From NCBI GenBank assembly GCA_000381585.1, contig KB906738.1, positions 186,001 through 250,000 of the forward strand: a stretch of DNA of 64,000 bases, in the 5' to 3' direction. Positions 17,366-25,840 of the stretch are shown in pieces. Below the pieces are notes generated by a model. It saw only the letters and a list, made by a program, of their open reading frames with translations. It was not told the origin of the DNA and did no database searches. Source of the DNA: Acidobacteriaceae bacterium KBS 83 (GTDB lineage Bacteria > Acidobacteriota > Terriglobia > Terriglobales > Acidobacteriaceae). The first letter of the stretch is position 1. Every line of letters begins with the position of its first letter. Both the position numbers and the translations under genes were made by a program.

Positions 17366-18133
17366 ATGCGGGAAACGGCGAAACAGAAGGGTACGACTGT
17401 GGCATTGCTGAAAGTGAAGAGGGAGATGCGCCTGACGGAGCGGCTTCTCTTAGCAATCGGCGTGGCTCTCGTCAGCGCTTACCTTGTTGGAGAGATATGG
17501 AGCGCACTATTTTCTCGTCTCGCCGTCGCGTCCTTCGATCCAGAAAACAATGCGGTTTCCCTCCCCGAGCGCGTAGCTGATGCGGACAGCACGCCGGGAG
17601 TGGATTTCAGTCTCTGGTCGAAGAAACGGATCTCCGCATTCGAACAAACATTAGCGCAGCATTTTGCTGCCCCAGAGGCGCTTCTCCGAATTCCGAAGGC
17701 TCATGTCGCGGTACCGGTCTTTGATGGCACAGACGAGTTAACGCTAAACCGCGGGGTGGGACGGATCCTGGGCACGGCTCATCCAGGTGGGAACGGCAAT
17801 GTTGGCATAGCGGGTCATAGAGATGGATTCTTCAGAGGCTTGAAGGATATCCAGACCGGAGACACGGTGGAGTTGGTGATGCCTGGTAAGACGGAACTCC
17901 TTGCTGTCGACAGTATTTCCATAGTCGATCCGAGCGATGTAAGTGTGCTTCGACCTACACCGACCCCTTCTGTGACCTTAGTGACCTGCTACCCGTTCTA
18001 TTTCATAGGCAGTGCGCCGCTACGGTATGTAGTCCACGCGTCTCTTATCGGCCCCGAAGGACCCAGCCCTCGGGCCGCCACGAACATGATTTCTAAACCG
18101 AGCAATCAGAGCCACCAGGAGAGAACACCATGA
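17366..18133 (+). CDS. Class D sortase
   Basis: Cysteine transpeptidase that cleaves an LPXTG-like signal and links the protein to an amine acceptor. The 255-residue product has an N-terminal membrane anchor (about 27-48) and the sortase beta-barrel at about 105-228. The catalytic residues are visible: His151 in GIAGHRDGF, Cys208 in TLVTCYPF and Arg220 in PLRYVV. The true start is uncertain: ATG 17366 lacks a good ribosome site, while a GTG 11 codons on (17399) has AAGGG at good spacing. It overlaps the next gene by 4 bp (ATGA), and that gene encodes a probable substrate with LPKTA. Sortases are rare in Gram-negatives. Confidence 0.93.
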   Translation: MRETAKQKGTTVALLKVKREMRLTERLLLAIGVALVSAYLVGEIWSALFSRLAVASFDPENNAVSLPERVADADSTPGVDFSLWSKKRISAFEQTLAQHFAAPEALLRIPKAHVAVPVFDGTDELTLNRGVGRILGTAHPGGNGNVGIAGHRDGFFRGLKDIQTGDTVELVMPGKTELLAVDSISIVDPSDVSVLRPTPTPSVTLVTCYPFYFIGSAPLRYVVHASLIGPEGPSPRAATNMISKPSNQSHQERTP

Positions 18134-18912
18134 ATCGGAATACATCAATAGCGGTTTGCAGAGTGATTGTGGCGAGCGCCATGTATGCAACATTCGCCTT
18201 AGCTGGCGGCGCTCAAGTACAAACGGACACCAGTACAACGCATGGGCCGGCGACACACGAAGTGACGGTGGAGCGAGGAACGGTCGAGCTAGTACAAGGC
18301 AATGATCTCTTCGTGAAGATGGCAGACGGATCGACGCGCCATTTTGCAAACGTTCCGGAAAGCGCCCATGTGACGGTGGGAGGGCAACAGCTTGGAATTC
18401 ACGATCTCAAGCCAGGCATGAAGCTGGAACGGACCATTACTACAACGACTACCCCCAAAGTCGTGACAACCACGCAATCCGTAACGGGCACGGTGTGGCA
18501 CGTTTCGCCGCCGGCGCAGGTAATCTTGACCCTGGATGACGGCAAAAACGAGGCCTTCAAGATCCCGAAGGGACAGAAGTTCAACATCGATGGACAGATG
18601 CTCGACTCCTTTCACCTCAGAAAGGGTATGAAGGTTACAGCGACTAAGGTGGTTGAGACCCCAATCGACGTTGTCACCCAAAAGCAGAGCATCACCGGCC
18701 AACTTCCACCGGTTCAGCCACTTCCACCGGACCAGGCAGTACTCATAGTCTATTATGCAGCGCCCCAGCAGCAGGTAGCTCAGGCTCAGCCGGAGGCAGC
18801 GCCTCAGCAGTTGCCAAAAACGGCGAGTCCATTTCCGCTCCTAGGGCTGCTTGGCATCCTTTGCGCTGGCGGCTCCCTCGGAATGCGGGCAGTTCGGCAG
18901 TCCCTAGGTTAG
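18130..18912 (+). CDS. Exported protein with LPXTG-like sorting signal (LPKTA), sortase substrate
   Basis: The 260-residue product has a signal peptide (about 1-27, ending ALAGGAQ). Two similar beta-rich units follow (about 45-115 and 120-190); each has a VxGxV strand, an acidic DG turn, and a closing GMK motif (KPGMKLERT, then RKGMKVTAT). A Pro/Gln/Ala-rich stalk leads to a C-terminal sorting signal: LPKTA at 228-232, a hydrophobic segment of about 17 residues (PFPLLGLLGILCAGGSLG) and a short basic tail (MRAVRQ). It is translationally coupled to the class D sortase gene, so it is the likely cognate substrate. The function of the repeated domain is unknown. Confidence 0.85.
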   Translation: MNRNTSIAVCRVIVASAMYATFALAGGAQVQTDTSTTHGPATHEVTVERGTVELVQGNDLFVKMADGSTRHFANVPESAHVTVGGQQLGIHDLKPGMKLERTITTTTTPKVVTTTQSVTGTVWHVSPPAQVILTLDDGKNEAFKIPKGQKFNIDGQMLDSFHLRKGMKVTATKVVETPIDVVTQKQSITGQLPPVQPLPPDQAVLIVYYAAPQQQVAQAQPEAAPQQLPKTASPFPLLGLLGILCAGGSLGMRAVRQSLG

Positions 18913-18940
18913 ACTTACCATCCGTAGTCTGTGTTCAGCG

Positions 18941-18973
18941 AAGGCGGATGGCACTTGTAGCCGTCCGCCTTTT
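18941..18973 (+). terminator. Terminator of the sortase operon
   Basis: AAGGCGGATGG (18941-18951) pairs with CCGTCCGCCTT (18961-18971) with one G-U pair and a nine-base loop, followed by T residues. It lies 29 bp after the stop of the sortase substrate gene. Confidence 0.75.
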
Positions 18974-19213
18974 CGCTGGCGACTTCGTATCGAGCAGCTT
19001 GGGCCGGTGAGCAGCGCAATAGGGCTTCACACTCTCGGCAGTCAGAGCGACAGATGACGGCGTGACGTGGGCATTCGTATTTGTACGAAGATCGCGATCC
19101 CAAGTGATTCGCGTGTGGCCTGTGGGCGTTCGAAGCCATTTCAGTGGAAACGGCTTCGCGCCGCACCTTACGTCCATTGCTGACTACGCAGCTTGGCCTC
19201 GAGTCGACGCGCC
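18974..19213. other. Intergenic region without a supported gene
   Basis: Together with the terminator, about 300 bp separate the sortase operon from the convergent response-regulator gene. Only short frames without ribosome sites are present, and I see no further element. Confidence 0.4.
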
Positions 19214-19660
19214 TCAGCGAGGCACCGGCGGAGATATGAACCTCCGTCCCGCCAGTGCGTCGGAAATTGCGGGAATGAGGTCAATGGCAATACGGGATTT
19301 GACCACATATCCCAGTGCACCCTCCTCCACACATGCCCGCACGAATTCGACCCTCTCATGTACGGTCAGGAAGACAAATTTTGCTTCAGAGCCGGACTCA
19401 CGCAGCTCATGTGCGGCCTCAATTCCGGTCCGGCCAGGCATGGTTATGTCTAGAACGATAACGTCTGGATTCAGCCGTTCAGCCTCGGAAACGAGGTCTG
19501 CTCCATTGTCAACATCTCCTACAATGTCATAGTCATGCTGAAGCAGTGCCCGGACCCGCTGAATGATCGGGGCATGGTCATCGGCCAGTAAGATACGAGG
19601 CCGCTTCAAGGCATACCTGCTTTCTGTTGGCCTTTTCCCGCATTCAGGCGGCCGTACCAT
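19214..19660 (-). CDS. Single-domain response regulator (receiver only)
   Basis: Phosphoacceptor receiver protein of about 148 residues. The REC domain has the acidic pair in ILLADDHAP, the phosphorylated Asp in DVIVLDITMPG, the conserved Thr in FVFLTVHE and Lys in GYVVKSR. Unlike its neighbour it stops soon after the receiver (RRFISPPVPR) with no DNA-binding domain. The start is uncertain: ATG 19660 is used, but a TTG at about residue 20 with AGCAGG upstream would begin exactly at the domain. It probably acts with the histidine kinase encoded upstream on the same strand, as a phosphate sink or protein-protein regulator. Confidence 0.82.
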   Translation of the reverse strand: MVRPPECGKRPTESRYALKRPRILLADDHAPIIQRVRALLQHDYDIVGDVDNGADLVSEAERLNPDVIVLDITMPGRTGIEAAHELRESGSEAKFVFLTVHERVEFVRACVEEGALGYVVKSRIAIDLIPAISDALAGRRFISPPVPR

Positions 19661-19911
19661 ATAAACAACTCGCGCTCGTCGCCAGTCTTGCATCCGAACG
19701 GAGCCGAGCCTTAACGGGCGCACCGCGTTCCTCTCAGAGAATCCCGCCCTCCGCTGGCTACTCGGATGATTCGTACCATTACGAGACGCGGAACCTGTTG
19801 ACTGTCCGTCGACGCGCAGCAACATTACCGAGCGTGAGACAGACTCTCGATAGTCATGAAGATGCTATTGGAATGCGGAACACGCGACTACTGGGAAAAC
19901 ATATAGCTTCG

Positions 19912-20574
19912 TCAGGCGGATATCAGTCTTTCCTTCAACGCTAAGAGGATGACGTCGGCGTTGCTCTTGAGATTGTGGCATCTCATGATGTGGTATTTAT
20001 GGAACATCACTGTTTTTTCACTGACATTGAGGATGACGCCGATTTCTTTCATGGGCCGCCCCTCGGCCAGGAGTTGCAGAACTTCACGTTGCCGTTGCGT
20101 CAGAGACTTGGAGAACAGTTGAGCGCGGGTCTCCCGTACGGCCCAGTTTTCTGGTTTCAGCCTCGGAGTCACGTAAGATCTCCCGCGCGATACTTCTTTC
20201 AGCGCGGTCAGGAGCTCGGAGGCGGCAGAATGCTTGAGGACGTACCCTACGGGTCCTAAGCGAAGGACCGCGGCCGCAAGATTGCAGTCATCTTTCATCG
20301 TAAGGAAGACAATCCCCACCTTGGGGAGTGCTCGTCGTAATCCTGCTGCCGCATCAAGGCCGTTCATCAGAGGCATGCCTATGTCGAGAACAACGAAATC
20401 TGGCCTCAGGTTCTGGGCAGCCGCCAGCAGGGCTCGACCATCCGAGACAACTCCAACGACAAGATAGCCTTCATCCTCCAGGAGTGAACGAAGAGCTTCG
20501 GTCACCATCACATGATCATCTGCAAGCAAGAGCCGTGGGCGTTCGTCAGAATGGCTAGTCTGTTGCATATACAT
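19912..20574 (-). CDS. NarL/LuxR-family response regulator
   Basis: The 220-residue product pairs a receiver domain (acidic LLLADDHV near 16-22, phosphorylated Asp64 in FVVLDIGMP, Lys in VGYVLKHSA) with a C-terminal LuxR-type helix-turn-helix (about 158-215: LTQRQREVLQLLAEGRPMKE, then VSEKTVMFHKYHIM). It is a transcription factor switched by phosphorylation. A second ATG two codons in has the better AGGAG spacing. Its 5' end overlaps the 3' end of the histidine kinase gene by 20 bp, so the kinase is its likely partner. Confidence 0.94.
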   Translation of the reverse strand: MYMQQTSHSDERPRLLLADDHVMVTEALRSLLEDEGYLVVGVVSDGRALLAAAQNLRPDFVVLDIGMPLMNGLDAAAGLRRALPKVGIVFLTMKDDCNLAAAVLRLGPVGYVLKHSAASELLTALKEVSRGRSYVTPRLKPENWAVRETRAQLFSKSLTQRQREVLQLLAEGRPMKEIGVILNVSEKTVMFHKYHIMRCHNLKSNADVILLALKERLISA

Positions 20575-23359
20575 CTCTCCTGGTAATGCGGTCAGGTTCT
20601 TTGTGTTCCGATCTGTACTCCTTGGGAGGAAAAGGCACCGTGACCTGGATCACAGTACCGACCCCAGGTTGCGAACGGATCTCGAATCGTCCGTTTAACA
20701 GCCGTAATCGCTCCTGCATGCTCCTTACGCCCAGGCCGGTGCTAACCCGCGACAAGGGAAAGCCTACTCCTTCGTCCGAAATGGATAGGGAGATGACATC
20801 TCCCTTCCCTTCGAGGCGGACTTCGGCCCGCGATGCTCCGCTGTGGCGCTTCACATTACGCAGACCCTCTTGCGCGATGCGAAATAAGCACAATCCAATG
20901 TCTGGTGGAACGAAACGTGGGACACGATCATGCATGAAATCGACCTGCATCTCGTGTTGTGCGGCAAACTCCGCACATAAGGAACTGAGTCCGAGAACCA
21001 ATCCCAGTCCTTCCAGCGTCGAGGAATGCAGACGATGAGAAAGAGAATGCAAGTCCGTCCCTATTTCAGTCGCCTGGCTCCAAAGCTCATGAAGCTTCTG
21101 AGCGGCCTTCAAGGGTGAAGTCGCTACTGTCTGAGCCGTTCGTTCCAAATCGATCGCCAAAACCGCGAGCCTCTGATTGAAGTCGTCATGCAACTCACGT
21201 GCGAGCCGGCTGCGCTCCTTCTCCTGAAGATCGATAAGCCTGCCGCTCAGTTCTAGCCGTTCCTCCTCCGCCTGCTTCCGCGCTGTGATCTCAGTGCGGG
21301 TGACGACCGCGCCTCTCTCTCTCTCCCACGGATGGACAGGAGTCACGGAAGTAATAAACCATCGCTTTCCACGCCGCGACTCCTGCGACCACTCGACTTC
21401 GAAGTGCGGTAGCTGCCCCTCCAGTACAGCTCTTATGCCCGAGGCTACCGGGGTGCCAAGCGGATCAGTCATATGGGTGGAGCGTTGATAAATGTCCAGA
21501 AGATTCGCACCTCGAACAGATTCTTCTTCGGAGAACATCCCCATGTGGTCTTCATTCCGTTCCGCCCAGGCGTTCGTGCCCACGATTCTGCCATTGTGGT
21601 CGATCACTGCAACATCACCGCTCAGCGAGGAGAGAATGGCATTCTTCAAGAGCTCACTGGTCAAGAGTGCTTCGTCTTCTTTCTTGCGAATCAATGCACT
21701 CGCAAAGACCTGGCCTAGCATGATGCACTGCATTGCAACTTCTTCGGACCAGCAACGTTCCAGACCACTTACGAACGCGAGGGCACCTAACACGGATCCT
21801 CTGGCTTCGAGAGGGACGAATACGCCAGCTTGCACGCCGCGCGAACGCATCACCTCGCGCTCGTTCGTAGACATGTCGATACAACGATCAAGGCTGGAGA
21901 TGAAAACGGTTCTGTTATCTGCAAGCTGGCTTGTGAGATACGGAATCTCCGAACTCGGAATAATGGTACCTACCTGCGGACCGTTCTGCCGATCGCTGAC
22001 GTGAGTGAATCTCAGTGCACTGCCATTCTCAACAAACTCATTCACGGTAACCCGATCCAGCGCTAGCGACTCAACCACACGATGGAGCGCCGAGTCGATT
22101 CCCACATCCACCTGGTCAGGTCTCAGATCTATAAAGAACGTAGACAGTTCAGAGATGAGTCTCTGAAACTTCATCTCCTCCTCTAGTTCTCGTTCGGCCA
22201 CACCACGGCGCCGTCTTTCTAAGAGCAGATACGCACTCAGCAAGGCCATGAGGAATATGGTCAGTACGGTGGTGATGACCAACCGGCTGTGTTTTTCCCA
22301 GAGAGTCGATTCACGGTAGAGGACGATGCTGCCGGGTGGGAGATTTCGCTCGCTGAGTCCCCACCGCTTCAGAGCTCGCCAGTCAAACATGTACAGGCCG
22401 CTGCTGTGCCTGATTGGAATGTCTTTCGGACTCATCCCTGTCAGGATCTTGACCGTGGCGTCGGCTGCGATTCGACCTTGCAGGCCAAAGCTACTCACGT
22501 ACCCGCCAACAACGCCACGACCTACAAGCGTGTCCGCCAAGGCGAACGTTGGAACACTTGCGGCAGCGGCCACCATCGGTACCGACTGCGACGCGTTGAT
22601 ATAGTGGTTTCCAGCCGCGTCCACCTGCATCGATGTGAACAGCACGGCCGTATCGTTTGCAAGTTTCCTTACTCGGCTCAGCAGGGTCGGCATGCTTAGG
22701 TCGGTCAGATATATGAAGTCCAACTGGCTCCCAAATGCGGGCTCACTTCGCTTCACCAATTCCTCGAGATGGCGGTCATATCGAGATCTCCCACCTACCA
22801 CCGCAACGTGTCGGATACCAGGCTGTAAACGAGCCGCCACCTCGACTGTCTTCTCCGGCTCGATGGGCATCCAGGCACCTGTAAAGCTTGGGTCCAGCAC
22901 AGGGTTTTCCGCCTGCTCCCTGCTGCTCCCGCATATCACTATTGGCGTTCCGGGAAAGAATTGTGTTCGCGACGCAGCGAGGAATTTGATGGGCGACGGT
23001 CCCATCGCCACAATCACGTCGATCTTGCGATCGCGGTACTTATAGGCGTAGATGTTCCCAAGCACGATCTGCGAGTTTAGATCGTCAAACAGATTGGTAT
23101 TGAACGATTCGCTGTACAACTCAACTTCATAAGGAAGCTCCTCCACCGCAGCGCGTATCTCTTCAGACATTAAGGCGACGGCCGGAGCAGACGGGCCAAG
23201 CTCGCTGAGAACGAGGATGCGGCGCACTTCGTGCGGTTGATCTATCGCGACCGCGGATGGGCAGCCGAAGTATGCAGGGATGACCAGGAGCAGGAACGTA
23301 AGCCAAACTCGTCCACAGCTCCTTTGGTGAGCCTGAGCCGGGATTTTGTTTGGAATCAC
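20555..23359 (-). CDS. Membrane sensor histidine kinase with ABC-substrate-binding-like sensor, GAF and PAS domains
   Basis: The 934-residue product starts at GTG with AAGGGG five bases upstream. In order it has a signal/anchor segment (18-36), a periplasmic domain like ABC-type substrate-binding proteins (about 45-340; VIVAMGPSPIKFLAA, VVGGRSRYDRHLEEL), one transmembrane helix (360-380), a GAF-like domain (about 395-560) and a PAS-like domain (about 570-690). A HisKA_3 segment follows with phosphoacceptor His724 in ARELHDDFNQRL, then an HATPase (QEGLRNVKRHS, DEGVGF, GLGVRSMQER). It should phosphorylate the downstream NarL-type regulator. The sensed ligand is unknown; the periplasmic domain suggests a small solute. 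Confidence 0.92.
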   Translation of the reverse strand: MIPNKIPAQAHQRSCGRVWLTFLLLVIPAYFGCPSAVAIDQPHEVRRILVLSELGPSAPAVALMSEEIRAAVEELPYEVELYSESFNTNLFDDLNSQIVLGNIYAYKYRDRKIDVIVAMGPSPIKFLAASRTQFFPGTPIVICGSSREQAENPVLDPSFTGAWMPIEPEKTVEVAARLQPGIRHVAVVGGRSRYDRHLEELVKRSEPAFGSQLDFIYLTDLSMPTLLSRVRKLANDTAVLFTSMQVDAAGNHYINASQSVPMVAAAASVPTFALADTLVGRGVVGGYVSSFGLQGRIAADATVKILTGMSPKDIPIRHSSGLYMFDWRALKRWGLSERNLPPGSIVLYRESTLWEKHSRLVITTVLTIFLMALLSAYLLLERRRRGVAERELEEEMKFQRLISELSTFFIDLRPDQVDVGIDSALHRVVESLALDRVTVNEFVENGSALRFTHVSDRQNGPQVGTIIPSSEIPYLTSQLADNRTVFISSLDRCIDMSTNEREVMRSRGVQAGVFVPLEARGSVLGALAFVSGLERCWSEEVAMQCIMLGQVFASALIRKKEDEALLTSELLKNAILSSLSGDVAVIDHNGRIVGTNAWAERNEDHMGMFSEEESVRGANLLDIYQRSTHMTDPLGTPVASGIRAVLEGQLPHFEVEWSQESRRGKRWFITSVTPVHPWERERGAVVTRTEITARKQAEEERLELSGRLIDLQEKERSRLARELHDDFNQRLAVLAIDLERTAQTVATSPLKAAQKLHELWSQATEIGTDLHSLSHRLHSSTLEGLGLVLGLSSLCAEFAAQHEMQVDFMHDRVPRFVPPDIGLCLFRIAQEGLRNVKRHSGASRAEVRLEGKGDVISLSISDEGVGFPLSRVSTGLGVRSMQERLRLLNGRFEIRSQPGVGTVIQVTVPFPPKEYRSEHKEPDRITRRDVYATD

Positions 23360-23869
23360 AAAATCCCCTTTCTACTGGGGCGTTTCACCAAGTATCGAGG
23401 AGTACCCACCAGCCCGCAGCATTAGTGAGAACGTCCTGCACATGTCCCGGCGCGCAATCGAGAGACACTCACTATCAAGTGAGTGTTGGCGATGAGCGCC
23501 TGCCCACACCCTGTCACTGTAAGGATCGTCAGTCCCGGAGCCCCCCAAGTGCCCAAATGGTACTCCGGGGCCTTTACGGTGTCCTCAAAAAAGTAAGCCG
23601 TTGTAGCACGTTCTCTGAAGCATCTCGAGGACGTGTTCCAGACCTCGCCACACTTGGACGCCAGAAATGGCCATGAGTTGCCGGATGCAATCGTTTTCCC
23701 ATCCGTTTACTGTGAGGCCCGACAGGTTCTGCCGCCCACTGTCAGAACTGTCAGTGGCGATTCCGATAACCCATGGCGAAATCAATCCGGCGTGTTTAAA
23801 GCAGGATGGAGACCGGCAGCGCAAAAGGATTTGCTCCCTGTCGGCTGCGTGCTCTCATAGCCGGTGCCC
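23360..23869. other. Intergenic region upstream of the histidine kinase
   Basis: About 510 bp. It contains the inverted repeat at 23465-23486. Short frames exist on both strands, but none has a clear ribosome site or recognisable protein. Confidence 0.45.
23465..23486. promoter_or_regulatory. Perfect inverted repeat upstream of the histidine kinase operon
   Basis: ACACTCACT (23465-23473) and its exact complement AGTGAGTGT (23478-23486) flank ATCA. It lies about 110 bp upstream of the GTG start of the kinase gene, a position suited to an activator or repressor. A hairpin role is also possible. Confidence 0.45.
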
Positions 23870-24745
23870 TCACCCATGCGAGGGCGCCAAGGACGCAGCC
23901 TTCTTTAGCTTCCGCGCGTGATAGAGGGTAAATAGAAGATTTGGAGGCAGCATGAGTGCGCTGAATGCTATGACAGGAACGTCTACGTTCATGCCCGGAA
24001 AGCTCACCGAGGCGATCTCCAGGCATAGCGCGATATTTCGCATGCTTGTAGTGATCACCAGGACGCGGCGCGTGCCGGCTTCCGGTCCGCCAGATGCCCA
24101 CCCGACCAACATGCCGCCCACGACAAGCAGGATGAGCGCAAGCACATCGTATCCCCCTAGTTTTTTAGTCGCTGCTGATTTCAGCGTCAGGGTCAGGATA
24201 GTTACAAGTACAAAGAAAATACCGGCGCAGATCGAAGCTGGCTTCTGTATCGCTTGTGCAATGGACGGAGCTCGGAGGCGAATTGCGCGACCTGCGAACA
24301 ATGGAAGCGCGACCAATAACAAGAGCGTTAGCATTACTCTTCCATAATTCACAGTGACCTCCTTCTCCAGGCGCAAGGAGATCTCTACCAGTGGAGGAGT
24401 CAAAACAAATGACAGACCGGTCAGAAGAAGGAGCAAAGCTGCCGCAGTTGGAACACTGCCTTTCATCTTTCTGGTGAAGTTGATGGCGAACAGCGCGCCA
24501 GGCGCCGCAGCAAGTAGCAGGAGTCCAACCTCTACGTTGCGTGACAGGGGCAATACGCGGGCGATGAGAATCGCCAGCAGGGGCATTACCACGAAGTTCC
24601 CGATCAACGTCTTCGCAAGCAGTTTCTTGCTGTGCGTGGCTGACACAAGACCCTCAAGGGTCACCTCCAGCCCGATGGACAACATTACGCTCACGAGAAA
24701 TATGACGACACACGTGCTCGTGATAGGCCCAAGCAGTCCTGCCAT
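23870..24745 (-). CDS. Bile acid:sodium symporter (BASS) family membrane transporter
   Basis: Predicted sodium-coupled organic-anion transporter. The 291-residue product is hydrophobic throughout, with about nine or ten helices. Motifs are SVMLSIGLEVTLE in the first helices, AAAPGALFAINFTRK in the middle and TTSMRNIALCLEIA near the end, the last matching the TxxxRN-type region of the family. The start at 24745 has GGAGG at good spacing; a longer frame reading back 61 codons has no such site. It is a single-gene unit, and its upstream region carries a repeat shared with position 31439. Confidence 0.82.
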   Translation of the reverse strand: MAGLLGPITSTCVVIFLVSVMLSIGLEVTLEGLVSATHSKKLLAKTLIGNFVVMPLLAILIARVLPLSRNVEVGLLLLAAAPGALFAINFTRKMKGSVPTAAALLLLLTGLSFVLTPPLVEISLRLEKEVTVNYGRVMLTLLLLVALPLFAGRAIRLRAPSIAQAIQKPASICAGIFFVLVTILTLTLKSAATKKLGGYDVLALILLVVGGMLVGWASGGPEAGTRRVLVITTSMRNIALCLEIASVSFPGMNVDVPVIAFSALMLPPNLLFTLYHARKLKKAASLAPSHG

Positions 24746-25123
24746 ATCGTCCCTCCTACACGGTGCCAGCCAACCCTTCCATCCGCGTACCCTTGTCTGG
24801 AAGGGGCAAGGCCCGGGAAACGCACGTGAAAACCAGACCCCGTACATCTGTTCGCCACTCTCACATTCCATTCGGCCTTCTAGCCACTGGCAGAACTTCC
24901 AGTGGCGCGGCAACCTCCTGGCGGTCATAGTTGGTGATGGAAATCGACTGATGCGACGTGGACGGCTATCCGAGGCTAGCTGGCTTGACAGATCGTCTTC
25001 CCTCTACAGCCTGCCCGGTAGTGCAGTCAAAATACTGTCCCCATGTGCAGTCAGAGTTCTACTCCGCCACTGAAAGAGGACGGGGCGAGGGATCTACTTC
25101 AAAACGTGAAAGGATTCGCGATC
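24746..25123. other. Intergenic region carrying repeat copy A
   Basis: About 380 bp between divergently transcribed genes. It holds the element at 24844-24906 and a presumed promoter pair. No gene is supported. Confidence 0.5.
24844..24906. repeat. Dispersed upstream element, copy A, with perfect inverted repeat
   Basis: Shares ACATCTGT, CACTCTCAC, an 18-base spacer and GCCACTGGCAGAA with a second copy at 31439-31486, in the same order and strand. In this copy GCCACTGG (24883-24890) is followed by its complement CCAGTGGC (24899-24906), making an 8-bp stem. It lies about 100 bp upstream of the minus-strand BASS gene. Confidence 0.55.
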
Positions 25124-25762
25124 ATGTTCTTTACTGACGACTCACGGGTTACCGAAAATCGAGCTCCTCTGATGACCACCTCCGCGAGGAGAGCTTTGTT
25201 CGCGTGGCTGGTCACGTTGCTCATGGCTTCAAGTTCGGTGTTCGCGCAAGATGTTCGCTACAACTTCGACAAGGATACAGATTTTTCGAAGTTCAAAACC
25301 TACAAGTGGGTGGCTATCAAGGGCGCGACTCAGCCGGACGAAATCGTCGATAAGCAGATCAAGACAGCGTTCGATGCGCAATTAGCCACCAAAGGCCTTA
25401 GCAAGGTTGAAGGAGATGACGCCAACCTGTTGGTCGGCTATCAAACGGCCATCGGGACAGAAAAGCAGTTCACGTCATTCACTAGCGGCATGGGGGGTCC
25501 TGGTTGGGGATATGGGCCCGGGTGGTACGGAGGGGGATGGTACGGCGGCGGGGGGATGACAACCACTTCCGGGTCAACCTCGACAATCTACAAAGGGCAG
25601 CTCGCTCTCGATATGTACGACTCAGCACACCATGATCTCGTCTGGCGTGGGGTGGCTAGTAAAACGCTCGATCCCAAGGCAAAACCCGATAAGCGCGAGA
25701 AGAATCTGAACAAGGCCGTTGCGAAGCTGATGAAGAACTATCCCCCGAAGGCAAAGGAGTAG
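25124..25762 (+). CDS. DUF4136-domain protein, exported
   Basis: The 212-residue product has a signal peptide (LFAWLVTLLMASSSVFAQ) and a DUF4136-type domain opening with YNFDKDTDFSKFKTYKWV. It closes with LALDMYDSAHHDLVWRGVASK and a basic tail, and a glycine/tyrosine/tryptophan-rich loop (GPGWGYGPGWYGGGWYGG) interrupts the domain. Members of this family are usually periplasmic or lipoprotein-like and of unknown function. The start chosen has AAAGGA nine bases upstream; an ATG 16 codons later starts exactly at the signal peptide but lacks a good site. OmpA and another outer-membrane gene follow in the same direction. Confidence 0.85.
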   Translation: MFFTDDSRVTENRAPLMTTSARRALFAWLVTLLMASSSVFAQDVRYNFDKDTDFSKFKTYKWVAIKGATQPDEIVDKQIKTAFDAQLATKGLSKVEGDDANLLVGYQTAIGTEKQFTSFTSGMGGPGWGYGPGWYGGGWYGGGGMTTTSGSTSTIYKGQLALDMYDSAHHDLVWRGVASKTLDPKAKPDKREKNLNKAVAKLMKNYPPKAKE

Positions 25763-25840
25763 ATCAGTTATTAGCAACGTGTTGCTGATCGCATTGCGAC
25801 TCCGCGACTGCCTGATCTTCCGGAGTTAAGAAAGGAATCT

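Noticed and set aside
23585-23824. 79-codon minus-strand frame upstream of the kinase gene
   Set aside because: No ribosome site and no family-like motif; overlaps other short frames.
24883-24906. Inverted repeat considered as a sigma-54 promoter (TGGCAG)
   Set aside because: The GG and GC spacing does not fit the -24/-12 rule.
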